Below are positions 37,077 through 46,979 of a stretch of 64,000 nt of DNA, piece after piece. A program made the position numbers and the translations under genes. Below the pieces are notes generated by a model. It was not told the origin of the DNA and searched no databases. It saw only the letters and a program-made list of their open reading frames with translations. Numbering within the stretch: the stretch's first letter is position 1; every line of letters starts with the position of its first letter. The DNA is from Bacteroidota bacterium (GTDB lineage Bacteria > Bacteroidota > Bacteroidia > B-17B0 > Aurantibacillaceae), in the NCBI GenBank assembly GCA_018267825.1, contig JAFDXR010000003.1:495081-559080 (forward strand), read 5' to 3'.

Positions 37077-37485
37077 TATGCTTCTGTTTTTAATTTCCTG
37101 TTCAGATCCGGAAGACAAAACGACACATGAGCTGAACGCCTATCTTGAAAGGTTTTCGGTCAGGCTGAACGACAGCAGTGTATATTGTTTCATTCCCGAT
37201 AATCAGTGCCAGAACTGTTTTCGTTTCAATGGGAAGAACATGGCACCCGAGACCAGAAAACATCTCGTGATCATCAGCTCTTTCCCGGCTTCGAATTTCG
37301 AAGGCTTTGAAAACGTATACCATGATAGTACCGATGATATGTTGCAGCTGCCTTCGCTCAACTATGGCAACCGCTTCATCCGTTTTCAAAATGGTCGCAG
37401 CTCCATCATTCCACTAACCGATTTATATGTGCAGGCAGACAGCCTCACTTCCGAATTACCATGCCTGAAACATCGAAACCGATAA
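37042..37485 (+). CDS. Small lipoprotein of unknown function
   Basis: The ATG at 37042 gives a 147-aa protein with a good lipobox (LISC, Cys20), although the frame is open upstream. The body has a CQNC motif near residue 54 (IPDNQCQNCFRF), which is reminiscent of redox CxxC but without a thioredoxin fold that I can see. It overlaps the preceding gene by 35 nt and probably forms a pair with it. Confidence 0.6.
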   Translation: MKPHSFSFITFSMLLFLISCSDPEDKTTHELNAYLERFSVRLNDSSVYCFIPDNQCQNCFRFNGKNMAPETRKHLVIISSFPASNFEGFENVYHDSTDDMLQLPSLNYGNRFIRFQNGRSSIIPLTDLYVQADSLTSELPCLKHRNR

Positions 37486-37779
37486 AAAGCAGACTCCTCA
37501 GTGAGCCATTCAGGGTGCGGATCTCCGCTAAAAAGTTCCTGATACTATACCCTTTATCTGCCCTGAGTGCAGCACACATCCACAGCCGGAAAACCGCAGC
37601 CCCACGCAGCCTGCCGGGCAAATAGCGTGTGATTGCAGATCAGAGCCCTGCTTTCTTCAGGATTGTATAAAGCGTCTGCTTAAGCCAAAAGCAGGGTAGA
37701 AATATTACGATTTAATAACCCCTGCGACGTTCCCGAAAGCGACAATAAATGTGTACATTCGTGTAAAATTTTCCGAATT
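37486..37779. other. Intergenic region before pyk
   Basis: This 294-bp stretch shows no supported ORF, tRNA or repeat. A weak -7-like TACATTCG sits about 20 nt before the pyk ATG. The rest shows nothing I can name. Confidence 0.5.
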
Positions 37780-39207
37780 ATGGACACCAATTTTAATAAG
37801 ACCAAAATTGTCGCTACGATGGGGCCGGCTACAGAAAATGTTGCCGTACTCGAAGAAATGTTTAAAGCCGGTCTTGATATCTGTCGTATCAACTTCTCGC
37901 ATGGCGACTATGAAGCCATTCAACACACCGTTGAAAATATCCGTACACTGAATAAAAAACTGAATCGCCACGTTGGTATCCTGGCCGATTTACAGGGCCC
38001 TAAACTCCGCATCGGCGTAATGAAAGGCGGTTCTGCCGAGCTTGTTGCCGGAAAAGATATTTTTATCACCACCAAGGAAACAGAAGGCACTGAAGAACGC
38101 CTGTTTATCACATACCCGCAATTCCCCCAGGATGTCAAAGTGGGCGAAAACGTATTGATCGACGATGGTAAAATCACGCTGAAAGTCGTTGAGACCAACG
38201 GCCGCGACGAAGTTCGCTGTACCATTATTGCCGGTGGCACATTGAGTTCCAAAAAAGGCGTAAACCTTCCCAATACAAAAATTTCGTTGCCATGCCTGAC
38301 CCTGAAAGACCTTCGTGATCTGGATTTTGCACTGGATAATAATTTTGAATGGATCGGTTTATCGTTCGTGCGAAGTGTTACAGACATTGTTGATCTGAAA
38401 GATATTATTCTCAAGAAGAAAAAACATACGCGCGTCATCGCCAAAATTGAGAAACCTGAAGCCGTTCGTGAAATCGACAACATCATTGATGTAACCGATG
38501 GCGTGATGGTGGCCCGTGGCGACCTGGGTGTAGAGCTTCCGATGGAGCAGGTTCCGCTCCTGCAAAAAATGATTGTGAACAAATGTATCAACGCTTCCAA
38601 GCCTGTGATCATTGCCACACAGATGATGGAAAGCATGATTACCAGCTACACACCGACCCGTGCCGAAGTGAACGACGTGGCCAATGCTGTACTTGACGGA
38701 GCTGACGCTGTGATGCTGAGCGCCGAAACATCAGTAGGTAAATACCCGGTAAAAGTGATCGAATACATGCGACGCATTATTACCCAGATTGAAAATGACG
38801 GCAGAATATACTACCGCGAGCATGCTCCGGAACTTAAAACCATTACCTATATTACCGACAGCATTTGTTACAATGCCATTGTGATGGCCAAGCAAGCCGA
38901 TGTAAAAGCGATTATCTCCATTACAAACTCGGGGTATACGGCATTTAAACTGAGCAGTCACCGGCCAAAAGCGAATGTGTTCATATTTACCGACAATCAC
39001 AATCTCCTGTCTACGCTTAGCCTGGTATGGGGTGTACGCGGATTCTACTATGATAAATACGAGAGTACCGACCAGACCATTGCCGACCTCAAAGACTTTA
39101 TCCGTGACCGTGGTTTTGTGAAGCCCGACGACCTGGTTATTAACCTGGCCAGTATGCCAATGAAGGAACGGGGCCGTACGAATATGCTCAAATTAAGCTA
39201 TATTTAA
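37780..39207 (+). CDS. pyk: Pyruvate kinase
   Basis: This 475-aa enzyme converts PEP and ADP to pyruvate and ATP in the last step of glycolysis. Visible are TKIVATMGPA at the start, the substrate Arg in ICRINFSHGDY, the catalytic Lys region IAKIEKPEAV, the metal-binding signature VMVARGDLGVELP, and the ATQMMESMI and SAETSVGKYPV motifs. The C-terminal domain is complete. A terminator follows. Confidence 0.97.
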   Translation: MDTNFNKTKIVATMGPATENVAVLEEMFKAGLDICRINFSHGDYEAIQHTVENIRTLNKKLNRHVGILADLQGPKLRIGVMKGGSAELVAGKDIFITTKETEGTEERLFITYPQFPQDVKVGENVLIDDGKITLKVVETNGRDEVRCTIIAGGTLSSKKGVNLPNTKISLPCLTLKDLRDLDFALDNNFEWIGLSFVRSVTDIVDLKDIILKKKKHTRVIAKIEKPEAVREIDNIIDVTDGVMVARGDLGVELPMEQVPLLQKMIVNKCINASKPVIIATQMMESMITSYTPTRAEVNDVANAVLDGADAVMLSAETSVGKYPVKVIEYMRRIITQIENDGRIYYREHAPELKTITYITDSICYNAIVMAKQADVKAIISITNSGYTAFKLSSHRPKANVFIFTDNHNLLSTLSLVWGVRGFYYDKYESTDQTIADLKDFIRDRGFVKPDDLVINLASMPMKERGRTNMLKLSYI

Positions 39208-39234
39208 TTTTAGTTTTATCATTCATACAAAAAA

Positions 39235-39258
39235 CAAAGCCCGGAAATCCGGGCTTTG
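39235..39258. terminator. Bidirectional terminator between pyk and the convergent flavoprotein gene
   Basis: CAAAGCCCGG/CCGGGCTTTG, 10-bp stem with AAAT loop, A-rich before and TT after. Confidence 0.85.
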
Positions 39259-39281
39259 TTGCATAAATAACATATCAAACT

Positions 39282-40538
39282 TTATACATTCTCCGCGCTT
39301 TCCTTTTCACGGTTTATACGAATTACTTCTGCCAGTGATTTCAGAGCACGATCGTGTTTTTTCACAAACGGGTTGCTTGTATCCCATACATATCCTGCCA
39401 ATACAGAGCAGATCTGTTTTTTGAAATCGGCATTGATCTCTTTGGAGAAAAATATGTCATGCAGCGTGCCGTCGTACCAGCCCATTACATAACTACGGAA
39501 TGTATCCACACCTATTTGTGTTGGTTTTGTAAACTCAGCATCCCAGTCGATTTTTTCACCGTTCAGCTGGCGGATCACCAGGTGTGCGGCACGCTGGCTC
39601 GATGCTGTTGCAAGAGTGACCCCCGAAGAAAACATAGGATCAAGGAACTCGGTCACATTTCCGGTGAGCACAAATCCATCACCGAAAAATTTGTCGGTGG
39701 TCACGCTCCACCCTTCGAGTACTTTAGGTTCGAACATAAATTCCTGTTCACCAAAACGTTCTTTGAGGTGTGGCTCGGAGTTAATGAGATATCGCAGGGT
39801 TTGCTCCGGTGTTTTGTCTTTATGCTCTGCAAAAAATTCAGGACTTCCTACAAAACCAACAGAAGTTACTCCATTGGAAAACGGAATGATCCAGATCCAG
39901 GTTTTTGGTTGATGAACCACAATCATGATACGATTCGGTTCTTCATATTTTAACCGGTTCGGATCTTTTATATGCGCAAACATCGATTTACGCGGAGGCA
40001 GGTTGCTCGGACGATCGAGGTTAAACAAACGCGGAATCACACGGCCATAACCACTGCTATCGATAATAAAGCGGGCTTTGATTTGCGACTGTTTCCCGTT
40101 TTTATCCACAACTGTTGTTGTAGAATCCGTTCCGTCAAATTTTATATCTGTTACTGTTGTTTCAAAATCGAGCTGTACACCTTGTCTTTCGGCTTCGCGG
40201 GCAAGGGTCAGGTCAAAGTCGCCACGTGGCACCTGCCATGTCCATTTCCAGCCTTCGGTATATTGTTCACCGAAGTTAAAATCACAAAGTTCATTACCGC
40301 GTACAAACTTGGCTCCGAATTTTTCCTGGAATCCCTGTTCTTTAACGGCATTCAATAACCCGGCTTCTTCAAGTGCTTCCATACAACGTGGCAGAAGGCT
40401 TTCACCAATCACAAAACGCGGGAATTTTTCTTTTTCAACCATACGGACTTTCAGTCCTGATTTATTTACAATACTGGCAGCCACAGACCCTGCAGGGCCA
40501 GCACCAATCACTAATACATCGACATTTGAAATTTCCAT
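39282..40538 (-). CDS. FAD-dependent oxidoreductase, halogenase/monooxygenase-like
   Basis: This 418-aa flavoprotein has the GxGxxG FAD site (VIGAGPAGSVAAS), the second FAD motif GDGFVLTGNVTEFLDPMFSSGV, and a WxWxIP motif (TWIWIIPFSNG) in the position used as the signature of flavin-dependent halogenases. Related proteins in flexirubin-type pigment clusters are annotated as halogenases or hydroxylases, and geranylgeranyl-reductase-like relatives share the fold. No pigment genes are adjacent. Halogenation, hydroxylation or reduction are all possible; the substrate is unknown. Confidence 0.82.
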   Translation of the reverse strand: MEISNVDVLVIGAGPAGSVAASIVNKSGLKVRMVEKEKFPRFVIGESLLPRCMEALEEAGLLNAVKEQGFQEKFGAKFVRGNELCDFNFGEQYTEGWKWTWQVPRGDFDLTLAREAERQGVQLDFETTVTDIKFDGTDSTTTVVDKNGKQSQIKARFIIDSSGYGRVIPRLFNLDRPSNLPPRKSMFAHIKDPNRLKYEEPNRIMIVVHQPKTWIWIIPFSNGVTSVGFVGSPEFFAEHKDKTPEQTLRYLINSEPHLKERFGEQEFMFEPKVLEGWSVTTDKFFGDGFVLTGNVTEFLDPMFSSGVTLATASSQRAAHLVIRQLNGEKIDWDAEFTKPTQIGVDTFRSYVMGWYDGTLHDIFFSKEINADFKKQICSVLAGYVWDTSNPFVKKHDRALKSLAEVIRINREKESAENV

Positions 40539-40655
40539 ACTGATAACGAATAAACGGGATTAAATACTTTTTCAAGTCAAGCAAAGTTACATCTTTTTTT
40601 GAGTTGAGCAGGCAATTTTGCAAGCGTGTTTTCCCTGTCGTTCGCCGAAAGTCTT

Positions 40656-41765
40656 TTATCGAACAAGCTTAAACATTTTTCCGGGCAATGCTTTCACAAG
40701 GTTCGAAAATTCGAGTCCAAGCAGTATGGTAGATACCTTGCTGACCGGGTAACCTGTAACATAGCAGAGTTCATCGATATGAAGCTGCTCATGCGATTGA
40801 AACGCATCGACAACCATCTGTTCATCTTCCCTGAGATCAAGCATCAGCGGAATCTGCTGCGACGGCTTCTTTTTCTCACTTTCATTCCAGTTCATCATAT
40901 ACAGCAGATCGGCCGCACTCTCGATCATGGCAGCTTTGTTTGATTTTATTAGCCCATTGCACCCTTCACTCGTCACATCCCCCGCCCTGCCAGGGAATGC
41001 AAATACATCTTTATTATAACTATTGGCAATGGTGGATGTAATCAGGCTTCCGCCGCCACGCTTCGATTCCACCACCACGAGGGCGTCGCACATGCCCGCC
41101 ACAATGCGGTTGCGTTCCGGGAAATTTTCCTTATCGGGTTTTGTCCCGCTCATGAAGTCGGTCAGAAGCCCTCCCTGCCGCGTCATGCAGTCAGCCAGGT
41201 GTGCATGCATGGGTGGATAAATGCGATCGAGGCCATGTGCCATCACACCCACCGTATTCATACCATGATCATAGGCACACTTGTGTGCTGTATAATCGAT
41301 GCCGTAAGCCAGTCCGCTCACAATCAAAATACCCGTGCCCGCTAATTCAGCGAGGAGTTTTTCCGTTTGCATACGACCGTATGCAGTAGGTGTTCTTGTA
41401 CCTACCACAGCCACTACCTTTTCGGCATTGAGATCGGCGTTGCCCTTGTAATATAACATCACCGGGCTATCATGGCACTGACGAAGCCTGCGGGGATATT
41501 TTTCATTAGTAAAAAACAATGCCTGAATACCGTGATTGTCGATAAATTTCAATTCTTCTTCAGCACGTTTCAAAATATCTTTCTGCGAAGAAATTTTTTC
41601 AGCGAGAATGGGACCGATCCCCGGAATGCGCTCCAGATGCGACCTTCGGGCCTTGAATAACTGTTCCGCACTGCCGCAGTATGCAATCAGATTTTTTGCT
41701 AAAACATCACCGATTCCTTCAAGAAGTGTAAGGCCGATTTGATAAGTAATTTCTCCCGCTGACAT
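40656..41765 (-). CDS. dprA: DNA-processing protein DprA
   Basis: DprA loads RecA on incoming single-stranded DNA during natural transformation. This 369-aa protein has an N-terminal helix-hairpin-helix-like part (LTLLEGIGDVLAKNLI), the extended Rossmann fold (VVGTRTPTAYG, VSGLAYGIDYTAHKCA, the GGLLTDFMSGTKPDKENFPERNRIVAGM stretch) and a C-terminal winged-helix domain. This is the standard order and length. Other competence genes are not in the window. Confidence 0.95.
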   Translation of the reverse strand: MSAGEITYQIGLTLLEGIGDVLAKNLIAYCGSAEQLFKARRSHLERIPGIGPILAEKISSQKDILKRAEEELKFIDNHGIQALFFTNEKYPRRLRQCHDSPVMLYYKGNADLNAEKVVAVVGTRTPTAYGRMQTEKLLAELAGTGILIVSGLAYGIDYTAHKCAYDHGMNTVGVMAHGLDRIYPPMHAHLADCMTRQGGLLTDFMSGTKPDKENFPERNRIVAGMCDALVVVESKRGGGSLITSTIANSYNKDVFAFPGRAGDVTSEGCNGLIKSNKAAMIESAADLLYMMNWNESEKKKPSQQIPLMLDLREDEQMVVDAFQSHEQLHIDELCYVTGYPVSKVSTILLGLEFSNLVKALPGKMFKLVR

Positions 41766-41818
41766 TTGCTTTTTATAGGTTATTTATTATCTTGGGAGTG
41801 TGTTAAAATAACGAGTTA

Positions 41819-44170
41819 ATGATTAAAAACGCAAAATTTATTTTCAGCACCTTGTTACTTGGTGCCCTAAAAATATATGCCCAGACCGGTTACATAAAAG
41901 GAACGGTTAAAGATCAGGCAACCCAGGAAACACTCCCCGGGGCTATCGTGTCGATAGACTCCAAAACGGGTGTATCTACCGATATTGAAGGGAATTATAT
42001 GCTGGCTGCCCCGGCAGGCTCTTATACGCTCGAATGCCGCGTAGTGGGCTACACAAACTCTAAAATGCCCGTTACCATTGCTTCCGGCGACACCCTGAAA
42101 CTGGACATATTGCTCAAAAATGCCAACCAGCTTCTCAATGAGGTGGTGGTTTCCGCCGGTCGATTCGAACAGAAACTCTCTGATGTAACCGTGAGTATGG
42201 AGGTGATAAAGCCCGCGCTCATTGAAAACAAGAACACCACTTCGCTTGATATTATCATGAACCAGGTACCGGGCGTGATCGTGTCCGATGGCCAGGCCAG
42301 TATCCGCGGCGGAAGTGGCTATAGTTACGGAGCCGGAAGCCGCGTGCTGATGCTTGTAGACGAAATGCCCATGATCAGTGCCGATGCCGGTGATATCAAA
42401 TGGAACTACATTCCCCTCGAAAACATGGAGCAGGTAGAGGTGATCAAAGGGGCGGCCTCTGCCATGTTCGGATCCTCGGCCCTGAACGGGGTGATCAACA
42501 TGCGTACGGCCTATGCCAAGGATAAACCCATGACGTCAGTCACCTCGTTTTTCGGAAGTTATGATGCCCCGCGACGCAGCAGCCTGAAATGGTGGAGGGG
42601 TTCCAGCCAGAACCAAAGCGGTATCAATTTCTCGCATGCCGAAAAAATCGGGCGCTTCGACCTGGTGCTGGGCGGACACATGTATAACGACGAAGGTTAC
42701 CGCTACCTCGAAACAGAAAAACGCCAGCGCTTCAATGCCAACATCCGCTATAATTTCAAGAAAGCCCGAGGCCTGGTTATGGGGGTTAATACCAATATGA
42801 TGAATACCCGCGGCGGACTTTTTTTTCTCTGGCAGAATGCCGACTCCGCTTATATACCGCAGGGCTATACAATACAGAGGTACAACAACCAGCGTTTCAA
42901 TATTGATCCCTATATCAATTACTTTTTCAAAAGCGGCGGAAAAATCAGTCTGAGAACCCGCTATTTCCTTACCAATAACACCAATGATACACACCAGGGT
43001 TCCAGAGCCGAGCTCTATTATTCCGAATTACAGTATCAGAAACGGTTTAGAAAGGAGTTTACCATCACTGCCGGAGCCGTGTATATGGAACAGGTGGTGA
43101 TCGCCGATTCGCTTTACGGAAAACACTCAGGCCGGAATATAGCCGGCTATGTTCAGCTCGACAAGAAATTCGGGAAGCTGACAGCTTCTGTTGGTCTGCG
43201 TGGCGAATATTACCGGGTCGATACGGCTTATACGAGGGGTTATATCAACAGCAAGATCAATAACCTGCCATTCCAGCCTGTGTTCAGAGCGGGTTTAAAT
43301 TACCATGCCCTGGAGTATACATTCATCCGGGCTTCGTTCGGCCAGGGATACCGTTTCCCGTCTATTGCCGAAAAATTTGTGAATACCTCCGTGGGCAGCA
43401 GCCTCAAGATTTACCCAAACAGTGCCCTGCAGCCTGAGCGTGGCTGGAGTGCCGAAGTGGGGATCAAGCAGGGCTTCGGAATCGGCGGCTTTAAAGGATT
43501 CCTGGATGTGGCCGGTTTCTGGACAGAGTACACCAACATGGTGGAATTCGTGTTCGACATCTACGGTCCTAAAACAGGACTTTTCTACCTCGATAAGAAC
43601 TATGCTGGTTTCAAATCGCAGAATGTGGGCCATGGCACCATTAACGGCCTGGATGTAACACTGACAGGTACCGGAAAAATCGGCCCTGTGAATGTGAGCC
43701 TGCTGGCCGGTTACACCTACATGAACCCGATCAATCCGAATTACAACCCTGCAAAAGACACACTGGGTTTACCCGGGCTTAAAGTACTGAAGTACCGCAA
43801 CCGTCATTTGTTTAAGAACGATATACAATTGGATTACAAAAAGTTCTCATTGGGTTTCAGTACACGTTATTACAGCCCGATCGAAAACATCGACCGTCGT
43901 TTCACACAAAGTGTGCTTCACGAATACAACACCCCGGATGTGAACTGGGACAATGCCCCATCCACTTATATTCTCCCGGGTTTAAAGGAATACAGGGCTG
44001 CCCACACCAAGGGCGACTGGATTCATGACCTGCGTATGTCGTGCCAGGTGACAAAAATTGTTAAAGTGTCGTTTATCGTCAACAACGTGTTTAATGCAGA
44101 ATACACGCTGCGTCCGGGCGATGTAAGGCCTCCAAGGATGTTTATCGGGCAGCTCAATTTCAGGTTTTAA
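41819..44170 (+). CDS. TonB-dependent outer-membrane receptor
   Basis: This 783-aa protein has a signal peptide (ending about YAQ), a carboxypeptidase-regulatory-like domain (about 25-110; IKGTVKDQATQETLPGAIVSI), a plug (SDVTVSMEVIKP, PGVIVSDGQASIRGGSGYSYG, MEQVEVIKGAASAMFGSSALNGVINM) and a long beta-barrel ending in ...GQLNFRF with a C-terminal aromatic residue. It imports a large ligand across the outer membrane using TonB energy. No SusD-like or transport genes flank it, so the ligand (siderophore, cobalamin or other) cannot be chosen. Confidence 0.94.
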   Translation: MIKNAKFIFSTLLLGALKIYAQTGYIKGTVKDQATQETLPGAIVSIDSKTGVSTDIEGNYMLAAPAGSYTLECRVVGYTNSKMPVTIASGDTLKLDILLKNANQLLNEVVVSAGRFEQKLSDVTVSMEVIKPALIENKNTTSLDIIMNQVPGVIVSDGQASIRGGSGYSYGAGSRVLMLVDEMPMISADAGDIKWNYIPLENMEQVEVIKGAASAMFGSSALNGVINMRTAYAKDKPMTSVTSFFGSYDAPRRSSLKWWRGSSQNQSGINFSHAEKIGRFDLVLGGHMYNDEGYRYLETEKRQRFNANIRYNFKKARGLVMGVNTNMMNTRGGLFFLWQNADSAYIPQGYTIQRYNNQRFNIDPYINYFFKSGGKISLRTRYFLTNNTNDTHQGSRAELYYSELQYQKRFRKEFTITAGAVYMEQVVIADSLYGKHSGRNIAGYVQLDKKFGKLTASVGLRGEYYRVDTAYTRGYINSKINNLPFQPVFRAGLNYHALEYTFIRASFGQGYRFPSIAEKFVNTSVGSSLKIYPNSALQPERGWSAEVGIKQGFGIGGFKGFLDVAGFWTEYTNMVEFVFDIYGPKTGLFYLDKNYAGFKSQNVGHGTINGLDVTLTGTGKIGPVNVSLLAGYTYMNPINPNYNPAKDTLGLPGLKVLKYRNRHLFKNDIQLDYKKFSLGFSTRYYSPIENIDRRFTQSVLHEYNTPDVNWDNAPSTYILPGLKEYRAAHTKGDWIHDLRMSCQVTKIVKVSFIVNNVFNAEYTLRPGDVRPPRMFIGQLNFRF

Positions 44171-44174
44171 TTCG

Positions 44175-44182
44175 TATCTTTG
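44175..44182 (+). promoter_or_regulatory. -7 element upstream of the Bax-inhibitor-1 gene
   Basis: TATCTTTG, a full TAnnTTTG match, 19 nt before the ATG at 44202. No good -33 partner is seen. Confidence 0.5.
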
Positions 44183-44201
44183 TCACATCTAATTTTAAAT
44201 T

Positions 44202-44948
44202 ATGGAAACAAATTATAGAAATACGAACATCGACCGTTTTCAAACGTCACAGGTTGTAAACACCCGCACCTTACTCGCCTCGGTATTTACATGGATGTTT
44301 ATTGCCCTCGGTATTACTACCCTCATCTCTGTTTTATTCGCAAACGTTGAAGGGCTCGGTAATATTCTTTTCAGCGAACACTTAAATGCAGCAGGTAATC
44401 TTGTTAAATCGCCAAATGCCCTCTTCTGGATTTGTCTGTTTGCACCATTGGGTCTTGTTATGGTCATTAATTTTGCAATGGAGAAACTCTCTTTCGCGGT
44501 TCTATTAGGGCTTTTCTTTTTATATGCCGCAGTTAATGGAGTTACATTCAGTGTTATAATAATGAGTTATACTGCAGCCTCCGTTGCAAAGGTATTTGCC
44601 AGTACATGTGCCCTCTTTGGTGTTATGGCTATAGCGGGGTATACAACTAAGGCAGACCTTACAAAAATGGGCTCCCTCCTTTTCATTGGTTTAATTGGAA
44701 TCATCATTGCCACAATCATTAATATGTTTGGACAATGGAGCACATTAAGTTTAATCATCAGTATTCTTGGTGTGATTATTTTTACCGGTTTAACCGCTTA
44801 TGACGTCCAAAAGATCAAAGAAATGTCGACCTATAGTGATGGAAGTGCCATGTATCAGAAACTTGGTGTGCGTGGAGCTTTAACATTATATCTCGACTTC
44901 ATTAATATTTTTCTTTACCTCCTTCGTTTATTTGGTAAAAGAGACTAA
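44202..44948 (+). CDS. Bax inhibitor-1/YccA family membrane protein
   Basis: This 248-aa protein has about seven membrane helices and the BI-1 signature near the C-terminus (GLTAYDVQKIKEMSTYSDGS, then a LYLDFINIFLYLLRLFG end). Bacterial BI-1 homologues such as YccA and BsYetJ include a pH-gated calcium leak and an FtsH-interacting protein. Which applies here is unknown. A perfect terminator follows. Confidence 0.93.
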   Translation: METNYRNTNIDRFQTSQVVNTRTLLASVFTWMFIALGITTLISVLFANVEGLGNILFSEHLNAAGNLVKSPNALFWICLFAPLGLVMVINFAMEKLSFAVLLGLFFLYAAVNGVTFSVIIMSYTAASVAKVFASTCALFGVMAIAGYTTKADLTKMGSLLFIGLIGIIIATIINMFGQWSTLSLIISILGVIIFTGLTAYDVQKIKEMSTYSDGSAMYQKLGVRGALTLYLDFINIFLYLLRLFGKRD

Positions 44949-44965
44949 CTCCTATTTATTATCTC

Positions 44966-44999
44966 AAAAAAATCCCGGCCATCCAGCCGGGATTTTTTT
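44966..44999. terminator. Strong terminator after the BI-1 gene
   Basis: A 14-bp perfect stem (seven A then TCCCGGC, pairing with GCCGGGA then seven T) around CATCCA. Confidence 0.9.
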
Positions 45000-45083
45000 T
45001 GACACCCATTAAACCCATACTGTAATTGCCGGTCAAAGCCTTCAGATTTTTATTTACATTTAAGATACCCTAAACGTATTCTC

Positions 45084-46973
45084 ATGATGAAAAAACAATT
45101 ACTCCTGCTGTTTTCCCTCTTCTGTTTTGGCCTTCAGGCGCAACTCACACCCACCGTTGATTCCATCCCGATGAGCGATGGTAAAAAACTGGCTGCCGAT
45201 GTTTACATTCCATCCGGCATGACACAAGGGCCTGTTATTCTCATTCAAACGCCTTATAACCGTCAGCTATTCCGTTACAGCCTTCCATTGCAGATCGGGC
45301 TCAATCTTAATTCCAGCAATTATATTTTTGTGATCACCGACTGGCGCGGTTTCTACGGTTCAGCCGCAGCGGCCTACAGTGGTAGTCCCGACCAGGGAAG
45401 AGACGGATACAGTACCGTGGAGTGGATTGCAGCGCAAAGCTGGAGCAATGGCAAGATTGGTACCTATGGCGCTTCAGCCCTTGGCAAAGTGCAGTTTCAG
45501 ACCGCCAAGAAAAATCCGCCCCATCTGGTATGTATTTGCCCGGAGGTAGAAGGCCCCCAGTTCAATTACAATGAGTATTTTCCGAATGGTGACCTTCGCA
45601 CAGAATACGTGCAACAGCTGGGTGCCCTGGGCTATGGCCTGACACCGTTTCTGATGACCAACCCTGTAAGGAACAATGTATGGAACTACGTTGAGAATAC
45701 CAATTTTTATCCGGACAGCATTCGCGTGCCATGCTTTATGATTGAAGGCTGGTACGATCATAACACCGAAAAGATGATGCCGTTCTTCAGTGCTATCCGT
45801 AGTCAGTCGCCACCGGCCGTGCGCGATCAGCACCGTTTCCTGATTGGTCCATGGACCCATAAAGGCGTTGGCGCCGCCACACAGGGGCAGCTCAATTATG
45901 CAAATGCCGCTAACAAAAGCGACACACTGGCCCGTCAGTTTTTTGATTATTATTTGCGTAATCAAGCCAACGGCTGGTTATCCACCCCGTATGTACAATA
46001 TTACCAGATGGGTGAAAACACCTGGAAACAATCACCGGCCTGGCCACCCACCGGTGTGAATCCGGTTCCTTTCTATTTTCATAAAGACGGCTCTCTTGAT
46101 AATGTTATGCCTTCCAATAACAGTGATTCGCTGAGTTATGCTTATGATCCCAATGATCCCTCACCTACTGTTGGCGGGCCTACACTCCGCAACGATCTCA
46201 ACGAGGGCCCTTATGATCAGGCTACACAGGTTGAAAGCCGTAATGATATACTTTCTTTTACAACTGCACCACTGGGGCAAAATGTAATTTTGCAGGGCAA
46301 TGCCATTCTGCATCTGCAGGTAGCCTCGAACCGTTATGACACCGATTTCGATATTCGCTTAACGGATGTATATCCCGACGGACGTTCCATGCTGGTGAAC
46401 GATGGTGCGATGCGCATGCGTTTCCGCAATGGCCTCAATACTTCTGATACGTCGCGCATCATTCCCGGAACGGCATACTCGTTCTCACTGAGCCTGCCTA
46501 ACACCGCCATTACTTTTTTAACAGGTCATAAGATACGCGTCGACATTACATCGTCCAACTATCCGCGTTTCAACCGCAATATGAATACGGATGGCCCGAT
46601 GTATCCCGGAAACAATCTCGATGTGCTGGTATCGCCTGTAACTGCTACCAACACCATTTACACCAATGCACTGCGAACCTCTTACATCTCACTTCCATTG
46701 TCGGGCTATTTTGTGGGCATCCAGGAAACAGCCGCTGATAAAAAGGTAAGTGTATATCCGAATCCGGCGCAGGATGCTGTGCAGGTATCGGTATATGATG
46801 GTGCCAGCTACCAGTTAAAGCTGCTGAACAGTCTCGGTGAAGTGCTGATTAACACAGAGTTTCAGGGCAGCACCAGCATTCAGCTGAATAAACTAAGCCA
46901 GGGAATATATTTCCTGGAATTCTATGAGCCACAGACCAATCAATTGGTTCGTCGCAAGCTCATTAAATATTAG
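45084..46973 (+). CDS. CocE/NonD-type S15 hydrolase with T9SS sorting domain
   Basis: This 629-aa protein has a signal peptide (MMKKQLLLLFSLFCFGLQA, then Q) and an S15/CocE hydrolase domain: SDGKKLAADVYIP, VITDWRGFYGS, the nucleophile in GTYGASALGK, an acid in FMIEGWYDHNT, and a His in GPWTHKGVG. A galactose-binding-like C-terminal X-Pro-peptidase domain follows, then a T9SS sorting domain (VYPNPAQDAVQV ... YFLEFYEP). It likely hydrolyses peptide or ester bonds outside the cell. The substrate is unknown; Xaa-Pro peptidase or acylase are candidates. Confidence 0.92.
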   Translation: MMKKQLLLLFSLFCFGLQAQLTPTVDSIPMSDGKKLAADVYIPSGMTQGPVILIQTPYNRQLFRYSLPLQIGLNLNSSNYIFVITDWRGFYGSAAAAYSGSPDQGRDGYSTVEWIAAQSWSNGKIGTYGASALGKVQFQTAKKNPPHLVCICPEVEGPQFNYNEYFPNGDLRTEYVQQLGALGYGLTPFLMTNPVRNNVWNYVENTNFYPDSIRVPCFMIEGWYDHNTEKMMPFFSAIRSQSPPAVRDQHRFLIGPWTHKGVGAATQGQLNYANAANKSDTLARQFFDYYLRNQANGWLSTPYVQYYQMGENTWKQSPAWPPTGVNPVPFYFHKDGSLDNVMPSNNSDSLSYAYDPNDPSPTVGGPTLRNDLNEGPYDQATQVESRNDILSFTTAPLGQNVILQGNAILHLQVASNRYDTDFDIRLTDVYPDGRSMLVNDGAMRMRFRNGLNTSDTSRIIPGTAYSFSLSLPNTAITFLTGHKIRVDITSSNYPRFNRNMNTDGPMYPGNNLDVLVSPVTATNTIYTNALRTSYISLPLSGYFVGIQETAADKKVSVYPNPAQDAVQVSVYDGASYQLKLLNSLGEVLINTEFQGSTSIQLNKLSQGIYFLEFYEPQTNQLVRRKLIKY

Positions 46974-46979
46974 AACAGA

